Below are positions 36,336 to 45,149 of a DNA stretch of 64,000 nucleotides, one piece after another (the first letter of the stretch is position 1; each line of letters begins with the position of its first letter). This DNA is from an uncultured Erythrobacter sp. (GTDB lineage Bacteria; Pseudomonadota; Alphaproteobacteria; Sphingomonadales; Sphingomonadaceae). The position numbers and the translations under genes were made by a program. Where the stretch lies: positions 31,001-95,000 of the forward strand of contig NZ_CANMPJ010000001.1 of assembly GCF_947499705.1 (NCBI RefSeq). The letters run 5' to 3'. Under the pieces are notes generated by a model. The model did not search any database and had not been told where the DNA came from. It was given only the letters and a program-made list of their open reading frames with translations.

Positions 36336-39300
36336 CCATCCAGAATCCCTTTGGGCAGAAACGCATTGCTCGCAGCCTCGATGAGGTGAAATCGCACTAC
36401 ACTGTTCTCGTTGTAGGCTCTGGCTATGGCGCGGGTGTTGCTGCCTCGCGGCTTGCACGGGCAGGACAGGATGTCTGTATCCTCGAACGCGGCAAGGAAA
36501 TGCTGCCCGGTGAGTATCCGAACAAGCTGGCCGATGCACAGGGCGCCATGCAGTTCAACGCCAAGGGTGGCCGGATCGGATCGCCGGATGCGCTGTTCGA
36601 AGTGCATGTGAACGACGATCAATACGCGCTGGTAGGATGCGGCCTGGGCGGCACATCCTTGATCAATGCCAACGTATCGCTGGAACTGGACAAACGCCTG
36701 CTCGATCAGGCGCACTGGCCCGCCGCCTTCCGCGACGATCCCCACGCAATCGATACCTATTACGAGCGCGCCCGCGAGATGCTCGCGCCCAATGCCTATC
36801 CCGACACTTACCCAAAACTCGGCAAGCTGGAAGCGCTTGAGCATTCGGCCAAAGCGATGGGCAAACGCTTCTACAAGACGCCGATCAACGTCAATTTTGA
36901 GGACAAGACCAACAAGTTTGGCGTTCCGCAGCCAGCCTGCACCAATTGCGGCGACTGCACCTCTGGCTGCAATATCGGCGCAAAGAACACGACGCTGATG
37001 AACTACCTGCCCGATGCCGCCAATCATGGCGCGGAGATCTTCACGCAGGCGAAGGTTCAGTGGGTCGAACGGGACGGCGACATCTGGCGCGTCCACGTCG
37101 AGCACAACGGCGAAGACGGTGCCTCGGTGACGATCACCGCCGACCATGTGGTTCTGGGCGCGGGCGCAATCGGCTCGACCGAAATCCTGCTGAGATCACG
37201 CGCAAAAGGTCTGTCGCTGTCCGACCGGCTCGGCACGCACTTTTCCGGCAATGGCGACGCGCTTGGCTTCGCCTATGACAGCTACTTCAAGTCCAAGAAG
37301 GACGGCGATGATGTCACCGCCGATCCGATTTACGCGATGGGCATTGGCACATCGGATGTGGGGCAGGAAGCCTATCCCGGTCCCTGCATCACCGGCATCA
37401 TCGACATGCGGGATAGTAAAGATGTGACAAAGGGATTGGTGATCGAAGAGGGCGCAGCGCCCGGCATCCTTGCCACAGCCCTGGCTCCAGCGTTCTTCTT
37501 CGGTGAAGCGCTGGCCGATGGCTTCACCCGTTTCGGTTTCGATCAGGTCAAACCACGCCTGCTCGATGCCAAAGCGATGGGCGAAGCGGTGCAGACCGAT
37601 CCCGGCAGCATTGCCGAATGGGCTTACAAAGGCCCGATGGCTCGCACACTGACCTATCTTGTGATGAGCGTCGACGATTCACACGGCAATCTCGCCCTCG
37701 AAGACGACCGCATCACCATTCGCTGGTCCCATGCCGGCGAGCAGCAAACTTTCCGCCACGATGACGACAAAATGCGCGAGGCGGCGGAGGCCATCGAAGC
37801 GCAGTACTTCTCCGATCCGCTGTGGTCCGAGCAACTGGGTCGCAAAGTGATCACGGTGCATCCCATCGGCGGATGCGGCATGGGTGATGATGCCGCTTCG
37901 GGCGTTGTCGACGACAGCTGCCGCGTCTTTTCAGGCGCCAGCGGGAATGACGTCCACCCGGGTCTCTACGTTTGTGACGGTGCAGCTATCCCCGGCGCAG
38001 TGGGCGTAAACCCACTGCTGACGATCACGGCGGTAGCCGAGCGCGCGGTTGAAAAGCTCGCACTGCGTCAAGGCTGGACTATCGATTACACGCTCGGCGA
38101 GGAAGGGCCGCTCCCACAGGAAGTTCCTGCAGAGGAAGCGGGCGCTGAACCGCAAGCGGTCCCACATCATGAAAGTCTGAAGCTGTCTGTCGCCAAATGG
38201 GTCGGTGGCCATGCCATCGGGCCAGTCGCAGACGCCGTGACCAACGCAGCTAAGCACTTCGAAAGCGGCGCTCTCGAAGAGGGCAAAGCCGCGATCCGCA
38301 ATCTCGTGAAAGAGCACCCCGAAGCGATGAGTCCCGGGCTGGCGTTCACCGAAACCATGGCGGGCCATATCAGCGCCACCGGTTGCCACCATCGCCCCTG
38401 CGGCCATGTTGAGCGCATTCGCGACGACTACGTCAATGGCGCGGCTTGGGGACAGTCGGAGGACAGCGCATGCAGTTTCAAACTGACCGTTACGACCGAC
38501 AACCTTCACCGCATGATCGAAGAACCGGAGCATCGTTCGCGTATCACCGGGGAAGTGCTGGTCAGTGCGATTTCGCCTGATCCAATGCCTGTGCGCGAAG
38601 GTGTCTTCCGCCTGCTCGTCGCCAATCCGGACAAGGCTGAAAGCTGGAAAATGCTCTATGACATGGTGCTGGATGGGCCAGACGGCCCGATCCACTTTCA
38701 TGGCTTCAAGACATTGGAAGAGCGCGGCCAAGGGAGCAGCAAGTCGGACCCGTGGACCGATCTGACGACCCTGTTCGTCACTTTGCGCCACGGAGAAGAC
38801 GAGAGCGGCGAGTTGATCGGGCGCGGTGTGCTCAAGCTCGGCATCGACGAGTTCATGCGTCAGCTGACGACCATCACAGTCCACGATTCGGACACGTTGG
38901 TCGGCCACATCGTCAATCTGATCCCGAAAGCCCGCAAGGCTATCGAGACCTACTTCCAGGCCAAATATGCGGGGTTCTTCGCGATGACCGTGTTCCGCGC
39001 CTATGGCGGGATGCTGGCAACGCTGAACGACTTTGCGGGCAAGGATGCGGCGAACCTGTCGCTGCGCGATCTGCACCTCCCGCCCGCCGAGCGGCATGTC
39101 GTACCGACTGGCGACGGCGTGAATATCGGCCTCACCCGATATCGCGGCGGGCCACGCGGTCCGCTCGTCTTGGCACCGGGATTCTCGGTGCGCGCATCAA
39201 GCTTTGCCACTCCTACGATCGACGAAAATCTGACCGAAAGCCTTGTCGCACAAGGCTATGACGTGTGGCTGTTCGACTACCGCGCCAGTGCGGATTCGGG

Positions 39301-40147
39301 CAACGACACCGAGCACCCGCCCGAGTTCAACATCGACGACATCGCTCGTTACGATTGGCCTGCGGCGGTCGCGAAAGTCCGCGCTGTGACAGGGGCCGAC
39401 AGCGTTCAAGCACTGGCGCATTGCGTTGGCTCAATGAGCCTGCTGATGGGCATTGGTGCTGGCTGGGTCACGCATGTCCGCTCGCTGATCAGTTCACAGC
39501 TGACCCTGCACCCTGTCACCGATTGGCTCAACTATATGAAAGCCGATCTCGGGGTCGCGGGCATGCTCGGGCAGATTTCACTGCTGGGCGGGCATATGGA
39601 TTTCGTGAGCCAAGGCACTGAGGCCGATTACGAAATCGATGCAGTCGCCTATCAGATCCCTGTCCCTGAAGGTCAGGCGTGCAAGAACCCAACCTGCCGC
39701 CGGGTGTTCGGCACGTTCGGCCCCAGTTGGGACCATCGTCAGCTCGGCCATGACACCCATCTCGCTCTCGGCAGCATGTTCAGCCGAGTTTCGCTCACGC
39801 CGTTCAAGCAACTTGGCGATATCATGCACAAAGGGCTGGCCGTCGATGCGGAGGGCAAGTCTGTCTACACCAATGAGGAAGCCGCCCGGCGTCTTGCTTT
39901 GCCGATCAGTTTCCTGTCCGGGGCGACAAACCAGATATTCTATCCTGAAAGCGGGCAGCGAACGCGAGTCTGGCTGTCGGAGCGTAACAGCAGCGATCTC
40001 TACCGCCAGAAGATCATTCCCGGTTACGGCCATATGGACCTGTTCATCGGACGAAATGCACACCGCGATGTGACGCCGTGGGTTTTGGAAGAACTGGAAC
40101 GGCTGGATCGCGTAGATGGAGCTGCAGAACATCAAGCGACTGCGTAG
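36332..40147 (+). CDS. GMC (cholesterol oxidase-like) oxidoreductase fused to an alpha/beta hydrolase
   Basis: The 1271-residue fusion has three parts. Residues 1-590 are a GMC-type FAD oxidoreductase: VVGSGYGAGVAASRLARAG near 30, the Cys-rich NCGDCTSGCNIGAKN near 207, HPIGGCGMG near 509 and NPLLTITAVAER near 560. This resembles cholesterol oxidase-like GMC enzymes rather than choline oxidases. Residues about 640-890 form a beta-rich middle domain that I do not recognise ('HISATGCHHRPCGHVERI'). Residues about 920-1265 are an alpha/beta hydrolase with 'LVLAPGFSVRAS', the nucleophile elbow AHCVGS with Cys near 1031, and a late PGYGHMDL histidine. It could oxidise a sterol-like alcohol and then hydrolyse the product; this is inference. 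Confidence 0.87.
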   Translation: MTIQNPFGQKRIARSLDEVKSHYTVLVVGSGYGAGVAASRLARAGQDVCILERGKEMLPGEYPNKLADAQGAMQFNAKGGRIGSPDALFEVHVNDDQYALVGCGLGGTSLINANVSLELDKRLLDQAHWPAAFRDDPHAIDTYYERAREMLAPNAYPDTYPKLGKLEALEHSAKAMGKRFYKTPINVNFEDKTNKFGVPQPACTNCGDCTSGCNIGAKNTTLMNYLPDAANHGAEIFTQAKVQWVERDGDIWRVHVEHNGEDGASVTITADHVVLGAGAIGSTEILLRSRAKGLSLSDRLGTHFSGNGDALGFAYDSYFKSKKDGDDVTADPIYAMGIGTSDVGQEAYPGPCITGIIDMRDSKDVTKGLVIEEGAAPGILATALAPAFFFGEALADGFTRFGFDQVKPRLLDAKAMGEAVQTDPGSIAEWAYKGPMARTLTYLVMSVDDSHGNLALEDDRITIRWSHAGEQQTFRHDDDKMREAAEAIEAQYFSDPLWSEQLGRKVITVHPIGGCGMGDDAASGVVDDSCRVFSGASGNDVHPGLYVCDGAAIPGAVGVNPLLTITAVAERAVEKLALRQGWTIDYTLGEEGPLPQEVPAEEAGAEPQAVPHHESLKLSVAKWVGGHAIGPVADAVTNAAKHFESGALEEGKAAIRNLVKEHPEAMSPGLAFTETMAGHISATGCHHRPCGHVERIRDDYVNGAAWGQSEDSACSFKLTVTTDNLHRMIEEPEHRSRITGEVLVSAISPDPMPVREGVFRLLVANPDKAESWKMLYDMVLDGPDGPIHFHGFKTLEERGQGSSKSDPWTDLTTLFVTLRHGEDESGELIGRGVLKLGIDEFMRQLTTITVHDSDTLVGHIVNLIPKARKAIETYFQAKYAGFFAMTVFRAYGGMLATLNDFAGKDAANLSLRDLHLPPAERHVVPTGDGVNIGLTRYRGGPRGPLVLAPGFSVRASSFATPTIDENLTESLVAQGYDVWLFDYRASADSGNDTEHPPEFNIDDIARYDWPAAVAKVRAVTGADSVQALAHCVGSMSLLMGIGAGWVTHVRSLISSQLTLHPVTDWLNYMKADLGVAGMLGQISLLGGHMDFVSQGTEADYEIDAVAYQIPVPEGQACKNPTCRRVFGTFGPSWDHRQLGHDTHLALGSMFSRVSLTPFKQLGDIMHKGLAVDAEGKSVYTNEEAARRLALPISFLSGATNQIFYPESGQRTRVWLSERNSSDLYRQKIIPGYGHMDLFIGRNAHRDVTPWVLEELERLDRVDGAAEHQATA

Positions 40148-40172
40148 TTTTCAAGGAGGCGCTTGGGTAAGT

Positions 40173-40264
40173 TGGCGGAGACGGAGGGATTCGAACCCTC
40201 GATACCCGTTACCAGGTATGGTTCCTTAGCAGGGAACTGGTTTCAACCACTCACCCACGTCTCC
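40173..40264 (-). tRNA. tRNA-Ser (anticodon GCT)
   Basis: On the minus strand the sequence folds as a class II tRNA. The acceptor stem GGAGACG pairs with CGTCTCC, followed by discriminator G and an encoded CCA. The anticodon stem GTTCC/GGAAC encloses loop CTGCTAA with anticodon GCT. The variable arm is long and the T arm contains GGTTCGAATCC. It reads AGC and AGT codons. Confidence 0.96.
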
Positions 40265-40294
40265 GCAACGCGCGATCTCGCTGCGAGCCGCGCG

Positions 40295-40322
40295 CTATAA
40301 TCGCGCTTGGCGATACCGGCAA
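40295..40322 (-). promoter_or_regulatory. Putative sigma70-type promoter of tRNA-Ser
   Basis: On the minus strand TTGCCG and TTATAG are 16 bases apart, with the -10 element ending 30 bases before the tRNA 5' end. Confidence 0.4.
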
Positions 40323-40550
40323 GGTGGGAAACGACAAAAACCTACCGCCTGACCTGCCAGTCCTGGCCGTCTGCCATCCGGGATATTCGCGAGCCATTCA
40401 GCCTCTGCTCCTTAATTGATTCGCTTCATCGCGTTTTAGATTCGACTCGCCGACGCGCGATTGTCGAATGCGTTTCAAAGGACTCTCCTTACGCGCGCAG
40501 GATTGCGAGCGGCTCCGGTAGAGACCGCCAAAGCGAGGACCAGGATCGAC

Positions 40551-41453
40551 ATGAGCATTCAAAACTGGACGAGAGGCCCCATTCGCGTGGCCGTTGCAGC
40601 CATCGGTGCGATAGGTCTTATGGCGATGCCTGCACAGGCTCAGGACGTTGAAAGCTTCGATCCGGACGAAGCGTTCGAGACTGTCAGTTCCGAAAGCCCG
40701 GATTCCGGCGGGATCGACGCCGATCTGATGGGCCCTCAGACCCAGCCTGAAACCCAGAACGAGTCGGTCGCCGATTGGGACGAACCCATTCGCGTACCGA
40801 CCGATCAGGCAGGTCCTGCGGAAGTTGTGACAGAAACGCAGCCCGGCTTTGACCAGGAATTCGCGGGCTACTCCGATTACGGTGCCGCTGCAGACAGCGA
40901 CGTTATCGCAGCCGCAGGTGGCGCCGCGACTGATCCGGCCACAGGTGAAGTGATCGCCGCCAATGACAGCTCGACCTACGGCCAGGACGATCTGATCGGC
41001 GCGGCAGAAGGCGTCTTCGGCAAAGGCGCAGCTGGTCTTGCCGGCCTGATCGAAGACCTTCTCCGTGAGCAGGGCGAACCCAACGGCTACATCGTCGGCC
41101 GCGAGGCGGGGGGCGCCTTCATCCTTGGCGCGCGGTACGGCTCCGGCACGTTGCATCACAAGATCGAAGGCCAACGAAAAATCTATTGGACCGGCCCCTC
41201 CATCGGGTTCGATGTCGGAGCGAACGCGGCCAATTCGTTCGTGCTGGTCTACAATTTGTATGACAGCGAAGAGCTGTTCGCCCGGTTTCCCGCCGGTGAA
41301 GGTCAAGCGTATCTCGTTGGCGGCCTGCATGTCAGCTATCTGCGTAAAGGCGACAAGGTTCTGATCCCGATCCGGGTTGGCGCTGGGCTGCGGCTGGGCG
41401 TCAATGCGGGCTATATGAAGTTTTCCAAGAAGCAGCGCTGGTTGCCCTTCTGA
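40551..41453 (+). CDS. eipA: DUF1134 envelope-integrity protein EipA
   Basis: The 300-residue exported protein has a signal peptide (cleavage near AQA-QDVES, residue 31) and an acidic low-complexity linker (about 32-115). The DUF1134 domain follows: 'YIVGREAGGAFILGARYGSG', 'IYWTGPSIGFDVGANAANSF', 'VLIPIRVGAGLRLGVNAGYMKF'. In Brucella and Caulobacter the DUF1134 protein EipA is a periplasmic beta-barrel-like protein required for envelope integrity. The frame is open back to 40461, but the ATG at 40551 starts the signal peptide and has AGGA upstream. Confidence 0.88.
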   Translation: MSIQNWTRGPIRVAVAAIGAIGLMAMPAQAQDVESFDPDEAFETVSSESPDSGGIDADLMGPQTQPETQNESVADWDEPIRVPTDQAGPAEVVTETQPGFDQEFAGYSDYGAAADSDVIAAAGGAATDPATGEVIAANDSSTYGQDDLIGAAEGVFGKGAAGLAGLIEDLLREQGEPNGYIVGREAGGAFILGARYGSGTLHHKIEGQRKIYWTGPSIGFDVGANAANSFVLVYNLYDSEELFARFPAGEGQAYLVGGLHVSYLRKGDKVLIPIRVGAGLRLGVNAGYMKFSKKQRWLPF

Positions 41454-41555
41454 CGTCGCATCGATGAGGTCCGCGACTTCCAAAAGGCAGCGCGGAGACA
41501 GATTGGATGAAATTGCGGTTGCGGCGCGCCGATCAGCGCGGCATGCGCTTGCACC

Positions 41556-42731
41556 ATGCTCAACCGACTCGAAGCCCAATCGCCCGATGCGCTGCTTGCG
41601 CTGATCAAACTCCACGCCGCTGATGAGCGTCCTGACAAGGTAGACCTTGGCGTTGGCGTCTATCGCACGGGTCAGGGCGACACGCCTGTGTTTGCTGCGA
41701 TCAAGGCGGCGGAGCAGCAGCTGGTCGACCGGCAGGATTCCAAAAGTTATCTCGGCCCGGAAGGCGACATGGGCTTCGTCAATGCGCTGATGCCGTATAT
41801 TTTCGGCGCGGACGCCACGATGGGCGGGCGCATTGCTGGCATGCAGACACCTGGCGGCACCGGAGCGGTGCGGCTCGCCGTAGCGCTGGCGCAAAAGGCC
41901 GGGATGGAGCGCCTGCATATGGGCGTGCCGAGCTGGCCCAACCACGCGCAGATACTGAACGATATTGCGCTGGAGACGGTAACGTTCCAGCACTCCAACC
42001 CCGATGGCACCGCAAATATCGATGCCGTGTTGGAAGCGATCCGGAATGCCGGACCGAACGACGGCGTGCTGCTGCACGGATGCTGCCACAACCCGACCGG
42101 GATCGATTACTCGGCCGAGGAATGGCAGGCCATCGGAGACGCAATTGCTGAGACCGGCATTTTCCCGATCATCGACACTGCGTACCAGGGATTGGGGCAC
42201 GGCCTTGAAGAAGACGCTGCCGGGATGCGCAGCGTGCTCGCCAAGGTTCCCGAGGCATTTGTCTGTTACAGCTGTGACAAAAATTTCGGGATGTACCGCG
42301 ACCGCGTTGGTGCGTTCTACATTCTCTCGGACGGGCAGGACACGCTCGACAACGCGTTCTCCAACGCCAATGCGCTGGCCCGCGCAAGCTGGTCGATGCC
42401 GCCCGATCATGGGGCTGCAGCGGTACGGCTGATCCTGCGCGACGAGGAGTTGACCAAGGTCTGGAAAGACGAGCTCGATACGATGCGCAGCCGGATGCGC
42501 GATGTCCGCAGGGCTTTGGCCGATGCCGGCACCGCAGGCAGCGTCGATCTGACCCCGCTCGGCGGCCAGAACGGCTTGTTTTCGGTTCTTCCCGTTTCGA
42601 AGGAACAGGTGGCCCAGCTGCGCGAAGAGCACGCGATCTACATGGCCGGATCGGGCCGGATCAACATTGCTGGACTGACCATGGGCAATATCGAAAAGTT
42701 CGTGGACGCCCTGGCCGATGTAACCGGCTGA
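41556..42731 (+). CDS. Aromatic amino acid / aspartate aminotransferase (class I)
   Basis: This 391-residue PLP-dependent enzyme of the AspC/TyrB branch transfers amino groups between aromatic or dicarboxylic amino acids and 2-oxoglutarate. Family segments are 'DKVDLGVGVYRTGQGDTPVFAA', 'MQTPGGTGAVRLA', 'HGCCHNPTGIDYS', and the PLP lysine at residue 242 in CDKNFGMYRDRVG. The late 'YMAGSGRINIAGL' carries the substrate carboxylate-binding arginine. Aspartate versus aromatic preference cannot be decided by eye. The gene stands alone between eipA and an acetyltransferase. Confidence 0.92.
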   Translation: MLNRLEAQSPDALLALIKLHAADERPDKVDLGVGVYRTGQGDTPVFAAIKAAEQQLVDRQDSKSYLGPEGDMGFVNALMPYIFGADATMGGRIAGMQTPGGTGAVRLAVALAQKAGMERLHMGVPSWPNHAQILNDIALETVTFQHSNPDGTANIDAVLEAIRNAGPNDGVLLHGCCHNPTGIDYSAEEWQAIGDAIAETGIFPIIDTAYQGLGHGLEEDAAGMRSVLAKVPEAFVCYSCDKNFGMYRDRVGAFYILSDGQDTLDNAFSNANALARASWSMPPDHGAAAVRLILRDEELTKVWKDELDTMRSRMRDVRRALADAGTAGSVDLTPLGGQNGLFSVLPVSKEQVAQLREEHAIYMAGSGRINIAGLTMGNIEKFVDALADVTG

Positions 42732-42945
42732 GTGCCTGGGTCGCCGGGGCGAAGTTGACAGAGTTGACACCCTGTCACCCTTGCATCTGGCCGATAAACT
42801 CCTGTGATGTATGGGAAAAGCGGCGCTCAAGCGAAGTTGACACTTGCCCAACTTTTTCGTGGCGGGTGTTTTGGTTCGGGAAGGTGCCAGACTGCGCATA
42901 GCGGCACCAAGGCAGCGTTTCATCGAGTAGGAAAGGGGGTCGTCA
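42732..42945. other. 214-base intergenic region with direct and inverted repeats
   Basis: GCGAAGTTGACA occurs twice as a direct repeat (42749-42760 and 42831-42842). The first copy is followed by the dyad TGACA-CCC-TGTCA (42765-42777). Both repeats end in TTGACA, so they could be -35 elements or a regulator site for the downstream acetyltransferase gene. No coding sequence is convincing. Confidence 0.4.
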
Positions 42946-43503
42946 ATGCCGACAGAAGGTCTGAACCGTCAGCCCATTCTCGAAAATGAGCAGCTGCTTT
43001 TGCGGCCGTTGCACCCCGACGATTGGGAGGCGCTGTTTGCCGTCGCCAGCGATCCGGCGATCTGGGAACAACACCCGATGCACGATCGCTGGCGCGAAGA
43101 TGTGTTCCGCGTGTTCTTCGAGGATGCGCTGGCCCAAGGCGGCGCGCTGGCGATCATCGACAAGGCCAAAGATCAGATCATCGGTTCGAGCCGCTATCAG
43201 GCCTATGATCCGGAGGACGGCGGTTCGGTCGAGATCGGCTGGACGTTCTTCGCTACGCGCTGTTGGGGCAAGGGCATCAATCCGGCGGTGAAGAGGTTGA
43301 TGCTGGAGCACGCCTTCGGCAGCGTCGAGCGCGTCGATTTTCGTGTTGGCGAGACGAATTACCGCTCACGGATCGCGCTGGAGAACATAGGCGCAGAGCG
43401 GAGCGATCGGACCGAGCTGACCCGCTACGACGGCAAGCGCGTACTGCATGTGGTGTATGAGATCACGCGTGATGGGTTTGAGAGTGGGCCGCTTGTCCGG
43501 TGA
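42946..43503 (+). CDS. GNAT-family N-acetyltransferase (RimJ/RimL-like)
   Basis: The 185-residue protein has the GNAT fold of the RimJ/RimL type: 'LLLRPLHPDDWEALFAVASDP' at the N terminus, 'VEIGWTFFATRCWGKGINPAVKRLML' covering the acetyl-CoA binding motif, and 'RVGETNYRSRIALENIGAE' near the end. It uses acetyl-CoA to acetylate an amine, often a protein N terminus or a small molecule; the target is unknown. A GGAAAGGGGG run precedes the ATG. It ends facing a HEAT-repeat gene across a hairpin. Confidence 0.9.
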   Translation: MPTEGLNRQPILENEQLLLRPLHPDDWEALFAVASDPAIWEQHPMHDRWREDVFRVFFEDALAQGGALAIIDKAKDQIIGSSRYQAYDPEDGGSVEIGWTFFATRCWGKGINPAVKRLMLEHAFGSVERVDFRVGETNYRSRIALENIGAERSDRTELTRYDGKRVLHVVYEITRDGFESGPLVR

Positions 43504-43510
43504 TAGGCCG

Positions 43511-43530
43511 ACGCCTCACTTGCGAGGCGT
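43511..43530. terminator. Bidirectional terminator-like hairpin between convergent genes
   Basis: ACGCCTC and GAGGCGT form a perfect 7-bp stem with a 6-base loop in the 30-base gap between the acetyltransferase and HEAT-repeat genes. It has no T run. Confidence 0.5.
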
Positions 43531-43533
43531 TGA

Positions 43534-44325
43534 CTAGGTCACCGACTGACCGCCCCAGCGTTGCAGTCTTTGCAGAGCTCCTAGCAGCCAGTGCACCTCG
43601 ACCGGAGTGTCCTCTTCAAGACCCAGTAGCATCGCGGCGGCTTCGATCGCTTGAGTATTCTCTGGTTCATCATGCAGTATGGTCTTCAAGTATCCGATAG
43701 CTCGCCGGTCGCGACGCCGACCCAGACCAATCAAAGCCTCAAATCGCACGTCCTCATTCTCGTCATTTAGGCGTGCAGCTAGCGCCTCTCTGATTTGTTC
43801 ATCATCTGCTTCGCTTTGCGTACCGAGCCCAAATGTAGCCCAGTCGCGAATGTCTTCGTCTTCATCCATCATCAATGCGATGAGAGTTTGGATCGCAACC
43901 GGATCGTCAGAGAGTTGGCCGAGGGCGCAGGCCACCGCGTATCGCACATCGGCATTGGTGTGCTGCGCAAAACTCACAACAGTCGATATCGCTGCGTCCT
44001 GTTGGATATGGCCAAGTGCATGAAGCGCTGAGGCTATGGTCTGAGTTTCACTCTCAACTTCAAGCAAGGAGAGAAGGATGGCAAGCGCCTCATTTTTATA
44101 GGCTTTAGTTACCGAAGGGTCCTCGTTCCATCCAACCTGTGCGAGAATATCAGCTCCTCGAGCCCGACGCATGTCATCTGACGATCTGCACCACTCCGCT
44201 GCTCGATCAAATACCTGTCTCGTTCCAATCGTGCGCAGATCATGGACTGCTTGCCACGGGGTGCCGTCATCATAGTCACCGATCAAGGTTTGAGAAAACA
44301 GGCCTTCAATATCCGTTTCTGACAT
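43534..44325 (-). CDS. HEAT-repeat protein
   Basis: The 263-residue soluble protein is made of HEAT/PBS-lyase-type helical repeats, for example 'VVSFAQHTNADVRYAVACALGQL', 'IALMMDEDEDIRDWATFGLGTQ' and 'RLNDENEDVRFEALIGLGRR'. Such repeats mediate protein interaction. The ATG at 44325 is preferred because GGAGG lies 8 bases upstream; the frame extends only six codons further. The codon and base composition (less GC-rich, for example 43990-44340) differs slightly from the neighbouring rib genes, a weak hint that it is an accessory gene. Confidence 0.82.
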   Translation of the reverse strand: MSETDIEGLFSQTLIGDYDDGTPWQAVHDLRTIGTRQVFDRAAEWCRSSDDMRRARGADILAQVGWNEDPSVTKAYKNEALAILLSLLEVESETQTIASALHALGHIQQDAAISTVVSFAQHTNADVRYAVACALGQLSDDPVAIQTLIALMMDEDEDIRDWATFGLGTQSEADDEQIREALAARLNDENEDVRFEALIGLGRRRDRRAIGYLKTILHDEPENTQAIEAAAMLLGLEEDTPVEVHWLLGALQRLQRWGGQSVT

Positions 44326-44421
44326 GAGGAATGCCTCCAACAATCGCGTTGTTAGCGCAAATTGAGTTCGTTCAAATTTTGACCGTAGACTGGACGTGAA
44401 CGGGCCACGCTTTGTGGCAGT

Positions 44422-45045
44422 CTACCCCGCCGCAGCCAGCCCCTGCATCCGCTTGAGATACCGCGCTAGCACGTCGATCTCGAGGTTCACTTCGTCGCCA
44501 ACCGTCAGATCACCCAAAGTCGTCACCGCGCCGGTATGCGGGATGATGTTGAGCATGAAATCGCACATTCCATCGGGCCGGTCGCGCACATCGTTCACGG
44601 TCAGCGACACGCCATCGACGGTGATCGAGCCTTTTTCGGCGATGAAGGGCGCCATTTCCGCGCGGGCGCGGATCGCTAGCCGCCAGCTGTCGCCTTCGGA
44701 CTTTGCCATTACCACTTCACCGATGGAATCGACGTGGCCGGTGACGATATGGCCGCCCAGCTCATCGCCGAGGCGAAGCGAGGGTTCGATGTTGAGCTTG
44801 CGACCCTCATCCCACATGCCGCCGACGGTGCGCGAAGTGCTTTCGGCAGAGACATCGACGTCGAACCATGCATCTCCGGCTGAACCGCCGCGGTCGACCA
44901 CGGTCAGGCACACGCCCGAGCAGGCGATGGACGCGCCGATATCGATTGTCGCTGGGTCGAGCGGTGCAGCGATGCGAATGCGCAGATCGCCGCGTTTCTC
45001 GACGTTTGCGATCGTGCCGATGGCGGTGACAATACCGGTGAACAT
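44422..45045 (-). CDS. ribE: Riboflavin synthase alpha subunit
   Basis: The 207-residue enzyme dismutates two 6,7-dimethyl-8-ribityllumazine molecules to riboflavin. It starts MFTGIVTAIGTI, the invariant family start, and shows two homologous lumazine-binding halves: 'GASIACSGVCLTVVD' and later 'GSITVDGVSLTVNDV', each followed by the 'DVNLE/FNV' type strand. It lies downstream of ribD on the same strand, separated by a REP-like inverted repeat. Confidence 0.95.
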   Translation of the reverse strand: MFTGIVTAIGTIANVEKRGDLRIRIAAPLDPATIDIGASIACSGVCLTVVDRGGSAGDAWFDVDVSAESTSRTVGGMWDEGRKLNIEPSLRLGDELGGHIVTGHVDSIGEVVMAKSEGDSWRLAIRARAEMAPFIAEKGSITVDGVSLTVNDVRDRPDGMCDFMLNIIPHTGAVTTLGDLTVGDEVNLEIDVLARYLKRMQGLAAAG

Positions 45046-45074
45046 CTGGGTTGGTCCCTGGTTTCACGCGCGCC

Positions 45075-45135
45075 CTTCGACAGGCTCAGGACGAGCGAAC
45101 AATATGAAACACCGCTCATGCTGAGCCAGTCGAAG
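45075..45135. repeat. REP-like inverted repeat between ribD and ribE
   Basis: Two 23-base arms (45075-45097 and 45113-45135) are reverse complements with three mismatches, around a 15-base spacer. Each arm contains the CTTCGAC-GGCTCAG core. Palindromes with this core are, from memory, widely dispersed in sphingomonad genomes and look like REP elements or terminators. Confidence 0.65.
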
Positions 45136-45149
45136 CGTGAGCGCGAAGT

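Noticed and set aside
37931..39097. A 388-residue minus-strand open frame inside the GMC fusion gene.
   Set aside because: It is antisense to a strongly supported gene with no motifs of its own.
40296..40301. A TATAAT hexamer on the plus strand.
   Set aside because: No suitable -35 lies upstream on the plus strand; the same bases read on the minus strand better fit the tRNA-Ser promoter.
40398..42923. An 841-residue open frame on the minus strand across eipA and the aminotransferase gene.
   Set aside because: It is antisense to two confidently identified genes, shows no recognisable domain, and long antisense frames are expected in GC-rich codon usage.
42804..42989. A 61-residue plus-strand open frame before the acetyltransferase gene.
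   Set aside because: It overlaps the acetyltransferase start, has no ribosome site and no recognisable features.
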